From contig NZ_QAVX01000004.1 in the NCBI RefSeq assembly GCF_003121485.1, forward strand, positions 172,457 to 236,456: DNA of 64,000 nt, given 5' to 3'. The position numbers were made by a program, and so were the translations under genes. Each line of letters opens with the position of its first letter. Positions within the stretch are counted from its first letter, which is position 1. Of this stretch, positions 56,107 through 64,000 are shown in pieces. Source of the stretch: Dyella sp. C11. Lineage in GTDB: Bacteria > Pseudomonadota > Gammaproteobacteria > Xanthomonadales > Rhodanobacteraceae. The notes below the pieces were generated by a model. It searched no databases. It was not told the origin of the DNA and saw only the letters and a program-made list of their open reading frames with translations.

Positions 56107-56754
56107 TCAGGCGTTCACGCCGTAGCGTTCGCGGTATGACACCAGTCGCGCATGCTCGGCGGCCAGTTCCGGACGCTCGCCCGCATAGGACAGCACATCG
56201 CCCAGGCTGGTGATGGCGATCACGGGGATGCCAAATTCCCTGGTGACTTCCTGCGCGGCGGACAGGTCGCCCTGGCCGCGCTCCTGCCGGTCCAGCGCAA
56301 TCAGCACGCCGGCCGGCGTGGCGCCCTGCGCACGGATGAGCGCCAGCGATTCGCGCACGGCGGTGCCGGCGGTCATCACGTCGTCCACGATCAGTACGCG
56401 GCCCTTGAGGGGAGCGCCCACGAGCACGCCACCTTCGCCGTGATCCTTGGCTTCCTTTCGGTTGTAGGCCCAGGGCAGGTCGCGGTCGTGCTGGTCGGCC
56501 AGCGCAATGGCGGTGGCAGCGGCCAGTGCGATGCCCTTGTAGGCGGGGCCGAACAGCATGTCGACCTGGATGCCCGAATTCACTACCGCGGCGGCATAGG
56601 CGCGACCCAGTTGAGCCAGCGCGGCACCGGAGTCGATGCGGCCCATGTTGAAGAAATACGGGCTCTGGCGACCGGACTTCAGCGTGAAGTCGCCAAAACG
56701 CAGCACATCGCGCTGCAGGGTGAGTTCGATGAAATCGCGCTGGTAATCGTGCAC
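56107..56754 (-). CDS. pyrE: Orotate phosphoribosyltransferase
   Basis: 215 residues; fifth step of UMP synthesis. PRPP-binding motif [13 protein letters not shown] and the orotate-side segment [19 protein letters not shown]-type [26 protein letters not shown] split here across the flexible loop. The start is GTG at 56754. Convergent-side neighbours suggest its own promoter near 56755-56776 or read-through from the GNAT gene 22 bp upstream. Confidence 0.95.
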   Translation of the reverse strand: MHDYQRDFIELTLQRDVLRFGDFTLKSGRQSPYFFNMGRIDSGAALAQLGRAYAAAVVNSGIQVDMLFGPAYKGIALAAATAIALADQHDRDLPWAYNRKEAKDHGEGGVLVGAPLKGRVLIVDDVMTAGTAVRESLALIRAQGATPAGVLIALDRQERGQGDLSAAQEVTREFGIPVIAITSLGDVLSYAGERPELAAEHARLVSYRERYGVNA

Positions 56755-56776
56755 GGCAAGATTCTCTTGTTCGGAT

Positions 56777-57274
56777 TCAGGGGGAAACGGCGCGCAACAT
56801 CACGTGCTGCGGCCCGGAGCGCCCGCCATGGTACAGCTCACCGGTCTCCCGGAAGCCCGCGCGCCGGTACAGTGCCAGCGCCGCCGTGTTGCGGAGGTTT
56901 ACGGTAAGCACCACGTCCTGCACGGACGGTCGACGGCGCGCGATGTCCTCCATCGCGGCGCCCAGTGCGAGGGCGCCCAGCCCCTGTCCCTGCCATCGCG
57001 TATCAATGAAGAAGGAACGAAGACCCACGGTGGGGCGTTCGAATGCCCTGTCCGCGATGCTGGTGGCGTGCTGTTCCAGGCGGTAGAACCCGATGGGCTC
57101 GCCATCGCGCAGGATGGCCATTGGCTCACTGCCGTGGCAGGCCTCCGCATCGGGCAGCGAGGCGCCGATGCGGCCCACGAAGTCGTACTGTTCCTCGCTC
57201 ACACCCAGCACCAGCAGGGCGGCGCGGATGGACGCGTTCACCGGCACGACGCGGATGTCGGGGCGTTCTGTCAT
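56777..57274 (-). CDS. GNAT-family N-acetyltransferase
   Basis: 165 residues. Acetyl-CoA-binding motif [12 protein letters not shown] and motif [17 protein letters not shown]. Substrate unknown; resembles RimI/PhnO-type acetyltransferases. ATG at 57274 chosen; the longer in-frame stretch (to 57460) runs antisense through xthA and is unlikely. Divergent from xthA. Confidence 0.8.
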   Translation of the reverse strand: MTERPDIRVVPVNASIRAALLVLGVSEEQYDFVGRIGASLPDAEACHGSEPMAILRDGEPIGFYRLEQHATSIADRAFERPTVGLRSFFIDTRWQGQGLGALALGAAMEDIARRRPSVQDVVLTVNLRNTAALALYRRAGFRETGELYHGGRSGPQHVMLRAVSP

Positions 57275-57320
57275 GGTTGGTATGATGACCCATCCATCGC
57301 AAGAGCAGGACACACCCGAC

Positions 57321-58091
57321 ATGCGCATCATCAGCCTCAACGCGAACGGCATCCGTTCGGCCGGCACCAAGGGCGTGTTCGACTGGATGCGAAAGCAGAA
57401 GGCCGACGTGGTCTGCCTGCAGGAAACCAAGGCACAGGAAGACCAGCTTTCCGATCCCATGTTCCGCCCCGATGGCCACCATTGCTTCTACCGCGACGCC
57501 ACCAGCAAGAAGGGTTACAGCGGCGTGGCCATCTACGCCAAGCGCGAGCCCGACAATGTGCTCACCGACCTGGGCTGGGACGCGTTCGACAACGAAGGCC
57601 GCTACATCGAGGCGCAATTTGGCAAGCTCAGCGTGGTGTCGCTGTATGTGCCGTCCGGTTCGTCGGGCGACGAACGCCAGCAGTTCAAGTTCAAGGTGAT
57701 GGACTGGATCGCGCCCATCTTCGACCAGTGGATGAAGAGCGGCCGCGACTACGTGCTGTGCGGCGACTGGAACATCGTGCGCAGCGAGCTGGACATCAAG
57801 AACTGGAAATCCAACCAGAAGAACTCCGGTTGCCTGCCCGAGGAGCGCTCCTGGCTCAACGACCTGGTCGACAAGCACGGCTGGGTGGACAGCTACCGCA
57901 CGCTGCATCCCAAGGGCGAGGACTACACCTGGTGGTCCAACCGCGGCAACGCGCGAGCGAACAACGTGGGTTGGCGCATCGACTACCAGATCGTCACGCC
58001 CGGCCTGCGTGATCGCCTGAAGCATTGCTCCGTCTATCGCGACGAGCGCTTCTCCGACCATGCGCCGTACACGGTCGACTATGCCGACTGA
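57321..58091 (+). CDS. xthA: Exodeoxyribonuclease III / AP endonuclease
   Basis: 256 residues. Endonuclease/exonuclease/phosphatase fold: LNANGIRSA, metal Glu in LQETKAQED, GDWNIVRSELD and catalytic Asp-His in SDHAPYTVDY. Repairs abasic sites and 3' blocks. Its end overlaps the AmpG-like start by 11 bp. Confidence 0.95.
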   Translation: MRIISLNANGIRSAGTKGVFDWMRKQKADVVCLQETKAQEDQLSDPMFRPDGHHCFYRDATSKKGYSGVAIYAKREPDNVLTDLGWDAFDNEGRYIEAQFGKLSVVSLYVPSGSSGDERQQFKFKVMDWIAPIFDQWMKSGRDYVLCGDWNIVRSELDIKNWKSNQKNSGCLPEERSWLNDLVDKHGWVDSYRTLHPKGEDYTWWSNRGNARANNVGWRIDYQIVTPGLRDRLKHCSVYRDERFSDHAPYTVDYAD

Positions 58092-59388
58092 GGTGGGCGT
58101 GCCGGCAACCCGCAAGCCGTCGGTCTGGCGTTCGTTCACTGAGCCAGCGGCGTGGACCATGTGCCTGCTCGGGTTTTCTTCCGGGCTGCCGTTCCTGCTG
58201 GTGTCCGTCACCCTGTCGTTGTGGTTGAAGGAAAACGGCATTGCGCTGAAAAGCGTCACGATGATCGCCAGCGCCGGCATGACCTACGCGCTGAAGTTTC
58301 TCTGGGCGCCCTTGCTCGATCATTGGCGGAGCCCGTTGTTCACGCGGCTGGGCGTGCGTCGAGGCTGGCTGCTGTTGGCGCAGCTGGGCGTGCGCGGCGG
58401 CCTGCTGCTGATGGCCATGTTCACGCCGCAGCAGCTGCAGCCCTTTGTGCTGGCGACCTTGCTGGTGGCGTTCATGGGCGCAACTCAGGATATCGCCATC
58501 GATGCCTATCGCATCGAAATCGCGCCGCCTTCTGCGCAAGGCGCCTTAGTAGCCACGTATGCGCTGGGTTATCGCTTGGGTCTGCTGCTTGGCGGCGCCG
58601 TGGCGCTGATCCTGGCCGACCACATTCCGTGGCCCTGGATCTACGTGGGCATGGCTGCAGCGATGCTGATACCGATCATCACCACGCTAGTGATGCGCGA
58701 ACCGGCCATCGCCCGGTCCACGCCGCCCGGCTGGCGCATGGCCATGCAAGAGAGCGTGATCGATCCATTCACCGACTTCTTTCGCCGCTACAGCTGGGTG
58801 GTCGCGCTGCTGACGCTGTTGTTCATCTTGCTGTTCAAGCTGCCTGAGCAGTCCATCGGCACGATCTTCAACCCTTTCATGCGCGACATGGGCTTCAGCA
58901 AGACCGAAATCGGCGCGGTGACCAAGATCTACGGTGTCTGGATCGGCATCGCCGGTGCCTTCGTCGGCGGCGCGGCGGTGGCGCGCTGGGGCGCATGGCG
59001 AACCCTAGGGGTGTGCATTGTGCTCGGCGCCTGCAGCAACCTGCTTTATCTGCTGCTGCTGGGGAATCCGGGAAATCTCGGCGTCCTGACCCTGGCGATC
59101 TCCGGTCAGAACTTCGCCGAAGGCATGCTGGGGCCACCCACCGTAGCCTTTCTCTCGCTGCTGGTGAACCGGCAGCACACGGCCACGCAATACGCTTTGC
59201 TGAGTTCGCTGGTGAATCTGCCGGGCAAGGTGCTGGGTTTCTTTGCCGGTGGCCTGGTTGCCGTGATCGGTTATGGCGGCTACTTCGCCATCACGGTGAT
59301 TTCGATGCTGCCAGCGATGCTGCTGTTCGCCCTGCTGTGGCCACGTTTCGCCCGCGAGCGGCCGGAGCCCGAGGCCAACGCGGGCTGA
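58081..59388 (+). CDS. AmpG-family muropeptide MFS transporter
   Basis: 435 residues with about 12 membrane helices. AmpG-type features: FSSGLPFLLVSVTLSLWLKENGI, FLWAPLLD, and DIAIDAYRIE in the fourth to fifth helix region. AmpG imports GlcNAc-anhMurNAc peptides for cell-wall recycling. Overlaps the xthA end. AnmK, a later step of the same recycling route, is encoded 390 bp further on. Confidence 0.85.
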   Translation: MPTEVGVPATRKPSVWRSFTEPAAWTMCLLGFSSGLPFLLVSVTLSLWLKENGIALKSVTMIASAGMTYALKFLWAPLLDHWRSPLFTRLGVRRGWLLLAQLGVRGGLLLMAMFTPQQLQPFVLATLLVAFMGATQDIAIDAYRIEIAPPSAQGALVATYALGYRLGLLLGGAVALILADHIPWPWIYVGMAAAMLIPIITTLVMREPAIARSTPPGWRMAMQESVIDPFTDFFRRYSWVVALLTLLFILLFKLPEQSIGTIFNPFMRDMGFSKTEIGAVTKIYGVWIGIAGAFVGGAAVARWGAWRTLGVCIVLGACSNLLYLLLLGNPGNLGVLTLAISGQNFAEGMLGPPTVAFLSLLVNRQHTATQYALLSSLVNLPGKVLGFFAGGLVAVIGYGGYFAITVISMLPAMLLFALLWPRFARERPEPEANAG

Positions 59389-59474
59389 AATCAGCCAAGC
59401 GGTCGATACTCTCCGGCCTGACCCTGTGACAAGATGAAGTCACAGGGGGCTTATGACTGTCGGAGGAAGCGTCC

Positions 59475-59777
59475 GTGCCGGACCTCGTCATACGCCATAT
59501 CGACAACCTCATGGCCGAACGCATCAAGACGTTGGCCAAGGAAAGGCAGTGGTCGATCAATGACGTGGTGCTGCATGCGCTGCGCCACGGTCTGGGCATG
59601 GCCTCGTCGAACGTCTTTGCGGAAACCATGCTCGATCCGGGCGACCTGACCACCCTGGGTGGCCAGTGGGACGCCAAGGAAAAGGCCGCCTTCCAGGAAG
59701 CGCTGCAGGCGCTTTCGCGTGCGCCCACGGCGGCGTTGGTTCAAGGCAACAACGTGTTGAGCGACGACAGCTTCTGA
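59475..59777 (+). CDS. Ribbon-helix-helix (Arc/FitA-like) small protein
   Basis: 100 residues. N-terminal strand LVIRHIDN followed by two helices (LMAERIKTLAKERQWSINDVVLHALRHGLG) as in RHH DNA-binding proteins; the C-terminal half is Ala/Leu-rich. GGAGGA precedes a GTG start. There is no toxin gene next to it, so an antitoxin role is not supported. It ends exactly where anmK (opposite strand) ends. Confidence 0.65.
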   Translation: MPDLVIRHIDNLMAERIKTLAKERQWSINDVVLHALRHGLGMASSNVFAETMLDPGDLTTLGGQWDAKEKAAFQEALQALSRAPTAALVQGNNVLSDDSF

Positions 59778-60896
59778 TCAGCGCGGTGCGGGATACACCG
59801 CCCCCAGCACGCGCGGTCCACGCGCGCCCGTGACGGCGGGAAGGTTCCCAGGCAAGCCCAGCAGGCGCTGCCTGGCCAGCCAGGCGAAGGCCGTCGCTTC
59901 CAGATAATCCGGGTCCACACCGTGCGCCGCCGTGCTCTGGAGCGTGCGCGATCCCAGCAGTTGATCCAGGCGCTTCATCAGCACGTCGTTATGCACGCCA
60001 CCGCCGCAGGCCAGCACATCAACGGCCTCCGCCGCATGGCGATCAATCGCTTCGGCGATGCTGCGTGCGGAAAGCTCCAGCAGCGTGGCTTGCACGTCGG
60101 CGGGAGACAGCGCTGACACGTTCGGGTGCGCTTCCAGCCATGCCAGGTGGAAATGCTCACGGCCCGTGCTCTTGGGCGCGGGCAAGGCGAAATAAGGATC
60201 GGCCAGCAACGCGGCCAGCAGCGCATCGTCCACGCGACCTGAAGCCGCGAAAGCGCCGTTGGCATCGTAGGCGCCGCCACGATGGCGCACATGCCACGCG
60301 TCCATCAGGCCATTCGCCGGGCCGGTGTCGAAGCCGAACACTTTCCCGGCAGGATCGAGCACCGTGATGTTGGCTATGCCACCGAGGTTCAGCACCACGC
60401 GAACGCCGTCGGCGCGGCCCAGCAGCATCGCGTGCACGGCAGGCAGCAATGGCGCGCCCTGGCCGCCGGCAGCCACATCGGCCCGGCGGAAATCGGCGAC
60501 CACATCGATGCCACAGCGCTCGGCCATGACGGATGGATCGCCCACCTGCAACGTAAAGGGAAATTCGCCTGCCGGACGATGGCGCAGTGTCTGCCCATGC
60601 GAACCGATGGCACGCACCGACGGTGCATGGGCCCGGTTACGTTCCAGCAATCGCTGCGCGGCATCGGCAAAGCACTGGCCGATGGCGACGTCTAGCCGGC
60701 CGTAGGCATCCAGGTCCAGCCGCGTTTCGTCCTGCGCCACGGCAAGAATGCGCGCACGCAGTTCGTCCGGCCACGGATGCGTCAGTGCATCCACCAGCTG
60801 CGGGGTGTTCTCGTCGAAACGCACCAGCGCGACATCGATGCCGTCAGCGCTGGTGCCCGAAATCAGGCCGAGGTAAAGCGCCGAGGCGTCGTCCAC
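59778..60896 (-). CDS. anmK: Anhydro-N-acetylmuramic acid kinase
   Basis: 372 residues. ATP-dependent kinase that converts anhMurNAc to MurNAc-6-P during peptidoglycan recycling. Family motifs LISGTSADGIDVALV, GSHGQTLRH, GGIANITVL and FDTGPANGLMD. Starts with GTG 6 bp after the M23 peptidase gene, so the two are co-transcribed cell-wall genes. Confidence 0.92.
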   Translation of the reverse strand: MDDASALYLGLISGTSADGIDVALVRFDENTPQLVDALTHPWPDELRARILAVAQDETRLDLDAYGRLDVAIGQCFADAAQRLLERNRAHAPSVRAIGSHGQTLRHRPAGEFPFTLQVGDPSVMAERCGIDVVADFRRADVAAGGQGAPLLPAVHAMLLGRADGVRVVLNLGGIANITVLDPAGKVFGFDTGPANGLMDAWHVRHRGGAYDANGAFAASGRVDDALLAALLADPYFALPAPKSTGREHFHLAWLEAHPNVSALSPADVQATLLELSARSIAEAIDRHAAEAVDVLACGGGVHNDVLMKRLDQLLGSRTLQSTAAHGVDPDYLEATAFAWLARQRLLGLPGNLPAVTGARGPRVLGAVYPAPR

Positions 60897-60902
60897 GTGG
60901 AA

Positions 60903-62345
60903 TCAGTCGTCGTTGCGTTTGGTGCCGCTGGCCTTGGCCAGTTTGATGTTGGCGTCCAGCGACTTCAGGCGGGCCAGCTGCGGCTGCACCACCTGGGCCT
61001 TGAACTTGGCCATCTGCACGGCCGGGAGCGGCTCGGGCTTGGGCAGCGTCACCTTCTGCGGATCGCGCTGCACATTGTTGACGCGGAATTCGTAATGCAG
61101 GTGCGGACCGGTGGCCAGGCCCGTCATGCCGACGTAGCCGATCACTTCGCCCTGGCTCACGTGCTGGCCGACTTTTTCGTTGGCGAACTTCGACATATGG
61201 CCGTAGGCGGTGCTGATGCTGCCGTTGTGCTGCACGATGACGAACTTGCCGTAGCCGTTCATCCAGCCCTTGAACTTGATCACGCCGTCGCCGGCCGCAT
61301 GAATCGGCGTGCCGGTGGGTGCGGCGTAATCCACGCCCTGATGGGCGCGCATCAAGCCGAGGATGGGGTGCATGCGGGCCGCGCTGAACTGCGAAGAGAT
61401 GCGGGTGAAGTCCACCGGAATACGCAGGAACGACTTCTGGATCGGGCGGCCGTCTTCGCTGAACCAGCCGTAGCTGCCGTCGTCCTTCTTGAAGCGGTAA
61501 GCCGTGTAGCGCTCGCCATCGTTGACGAATTCCGCCGCCACGATGTCGCCCTCGTGCAGATAGGCGCCGTCGCGGTACACGTCGTCATAGATCACGGTGA
61601 AGCTGTCGCCTTCGCGCAGGTCCTGCACAAAGTCGATGTCGTATTTGAAGAGTTCGGCCAGCTTGAGCACCATCTGGTTGCTCATGCCTGCCTTGGAGCC
61701 GGCGGCGAACAGCGAGCTGTCGATGGTGCCGTGGGCCACGTGTTCACGGCGTTCCACGTCGCGCGATTCGGCCACCACCGTGGCCTTGTCGCCGTCGAAG
61801 CGCATCACGGTGCGCTTGGCTTCGTCCTTGTCGAAGCGGATGCCCTTGAGGCTGCCATCGCTGTCGAGCAGGAAATCGAATTCCTGGCCCGGGCTGATGT
61901 GGTGCAGCGCCTTCGCATCGCCGGACTGGTCCACCACATGCTGTACGTCGGTGAGGCTCAGGCCCTGGCTCTGGAACAGGTCGGACAGGGTCTGGCCCGG
62001 CTGCACCTGCACGATGTGCCAGTCTTCGACCGTCTGGGTCTGTTGCGCCACTTCCGGCGCGGCCTTGGGCAACTCCAGCGGCAGCACGGCATGCGCGGTG
62101 GATATGGTGTCCGGGCGCATCGCGCTGGCCCAGGCGGGAATCAGGAAGCCGGAAACGGCCGTAATAAGGAGGGCGGTGCCCGCGAGAATCCAGCGCTCGC
62201 GGTGCCAGCGGATGGGTTCCGCTTCGCCGTGGCAACCAAAGGACCAATGAGCACACCGTTCGTAAAAGTGAGAGTGGCGTTGCTGCGCCTTTCGACGCAC
62301 AGCCTGTTTGCGCGCAACGCGCGCGGTCTCGTTTCTCTCACCCAT
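60903..62345 (-). CDS. M23 peptidase (MepM-like), membrane-anchored
   Basis: 480 residues. Basic N terminus, one membrane helix (about 55-75, WILAGTALLITAVSGFLIPAW), a LysM/OapA-like domain (about 105-155), a MepM-type middle domain (about 160-310) and a LytM catalytic domain (about 345-450) with HQGVDYAAPTG and HLHYEFR. Cleaves peptidoglycan cross-links to let the wall grow. ATG 62345; 28 further in-frame codons upstream overlap the tyrS promoter side and are unlikely. Confidence 0.88.
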   Translation of the reverse strand: MGERNETARVARKQAVRRKAQQRHSHFYERCAHWSFGCHGEAEPIRWHRERWILAGTALLITAVSGFLIPAWASAMRPDTISTAHAVLPLELPKAAPEVAQQTQTVEDWHIVQVQPGQTLSDLFQSQGLSLTDVQHVVDQSGDAKALHHISPGQEFDFLLDSDGSLKGIRFDKDEAKRTVMRFDGDKATVVAESRDVERREHVAHGTIDSSLFAAGSKAGMSNQMVLKLAELFKYDIDFVQDLREGDSFTVIYDDVYRDGAYLHEGDIVAAEFVNDGERYTAYRFKKDDGSYGWFSEDGRPIQKSFLRIPVDFTRISSQFSAARMHPILGLMRAHQGVDYAAPTGTPIHAAGDGVIKFKGWMNGYGKFVIVQHNGSISTAYGHMSKFANEKVGQHVSQGEVIGYVGMTGLATGPHLHYEFRVNNVQRDPQKVTLPKPEPLPAVQMAKFKAQVVQPQLARLKSLDANIKLAKASGTKRNDD

Positions 62346-62527
62346 GCCCGGTGTTCCCCAGGTACTAATTACGAATTGCCGCGTACCATAGCGGCCCTGT
62401 GTAAAGGGCGTCAACGCCTTTTCCATCAATGGGTTGCGTTCACTTTTCGATTAACGCACACTTAACGGAAGGGCCCGGGAAGCTATGCTTTACGGTGCTC
62501 TCCAAACAACGAAAATTTGAGGAATAC

Positions 62528-63739
<1,212 letters not shown>

Positions 63740-63743
63740 GTTG

Positions 63744-63770
63744 ATCGCGATGACGCAACGTCATCGCGAT
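63744..63770 (+). terminator. Hairpin after tyrS
   Basis: ATCGCGATGACG pairs perfectly with CGTCATCGCGAT around CAA, 4 bp after the stop codon. Only GTTTCG follows. A second hairpin GTTTCGCGT/ACGCGAAAC (63786-63794/63809-63817) follows. Either may isolate the rRNA operon from tyrS. Confidence 0.6.
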
Positions 63771-63852
63771 GTTTCGAAGAGAAGAGTTTCGCGTGAGAAC
63801 AACGTCTTACGCGAAACATCAAAAATTTCTGAAAAATAATTTCAAAAATTGC

Positions 63853-63881
63853 TTGTCAAAGGTGGGGTGCCTGCCTATTAT
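63853..63881 (+). promoter_or_regulatory. rRNA-like promoter P1 with UP element
   Basis: TTGTCA, 17-bp spacer, TATTAT; near-consensus. Upstream (63820-63850) is A/T-rich with A-tracts like an UP element, and a GC-rich discriminator (CGCCTCCC) follows, all typical of rRNA P1 promoters. Confidence 0.75.
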
Positions 63882-63948
63882 TCGCCTCCCGCCGCTGGCA
63901 GCTTCCTTCCACGGCAACAACGACAGCAAAAAGATTTCGCTGAAGGTG

Positions 63949-63976
63949 TTGACGGACTGGAAAGATGATGTAAGAT
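63949..63976 (+). promoter_or_regulatory. rRNA-like promoter P2
   Basis: TTGACG, 16-bp spacer, TAAGAT, followed by GC-rich GAGCGGC. 95 bp downstream of P1, so tandem promoters. The transcribed gene (rRNA by inference) begins outside the window. Confidence 0.7.
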
Positions 63977-64000
63977 GAGCGGCTCACTCGGAACGAAATG

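Noticed and set aside
59475..59777. Toxin-antitoxin module reading of the RHH gene
   Set aside because: No toxin-like gene is adjacent; neighbours are cell-wall recycling genes.
63769..63978. 69-codon frame in the region before the rRNA-type promoters
   Set aside because: Lies over hairpins and promoter elements, no ribosome site.

Overview
The window is high-GC, densely coded DNA from a gammaproteobacterium of the Xanthomonadales, most likely Rhodanobacteraceae (a Dyella/Luteibacter/Rhodanobacter-like genome). This rests on gene content and order: adjacent divergent speE and speA; a run containing argS, radC, coaBC, dut and a membrane-anchored AlgC/XanA-type phosphohexomutase, then pyrE, xthA, an AmpG-like gene and anmK, and finally tyrS directly before rRNA-type promoters; and REP elements of the GTAGGAGC...GCGA type. 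The species is an inference; no rRNA gene lies inside the window.

Layout. 0-11.4 kb: end of a membrane protein, glnA with a clear sigma-54 promoter and NtrC-like site, a first autotransporter adhesin, a divergent pair of secreted plant-polysaccharide glycosidases (GH39 and GH43) around a LacI-type operator, and an FUSC-family exporter. 11.5-19.1 kb: an accessory region with a very large secreted RHS-repeat protein carrying six FN3-like repeats, a second smaller secreted protein that holds the missing RHS core end plus a variable tail, and a small membrane protein that could be its immunity partner; base composition falls toward its right end. 19.3-33.2 kb: ntrB-ntrC, GNAT, a PAS-GGDEF-EAL protein, FadI-like thiolase, TonB-like protein, PLD lipoprotein, YceI, SixA, an orphan ParA and several unknown proteins. 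33.4-40.7 kb: polyamine genes speE/speA, then a 3-hydroxybutyrate dehydrogenase, acetoacetate decarboxylase and patatin-type lipase cluster and a beta-hydroxyacid dehydrogenase. 41-44.4 kb: second autotransporter. 44.5-63.7 kb: mostly housekeeping genes. 63.74-64.0 kb: leader with two tandem rRNA-like promoters.

Circuits visible here: ntrBC and the glnA promoter form a nitrogen-control circuit and share the heptamer TGGTGCA. GH39 and GH43 share one operator. A LysR gene faces two SDR genes. BdhA and Adc act on 3-hydroxybutyrate and acetoacetate, which fits fatty-acid or storage-polymer turnover together with the thiolase and lipase.

The most unusual signal is non-coding. Two related 270-288 bp palindromic elements (34400-34669 and 55723-56010) share the end sequence GGGATGCTC, a long outer stem, two internal hairpins and a conserved core displayed in opposite orientation at the two hairpin tips. 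Their stem sequences have diverged with matching changes on both sides, so the fold appears to be conserved. I do not recognise this family. Other palindromic repeats (REP pairs at 22.2 and 28.0 kb, a 29-bp inverted repeat at 36.7 kb and a composite hairpin at 33.3 kb) mark further intergenic gaps. I saw no tRNA gene, CRISPR array, insertion sequence or prophage.
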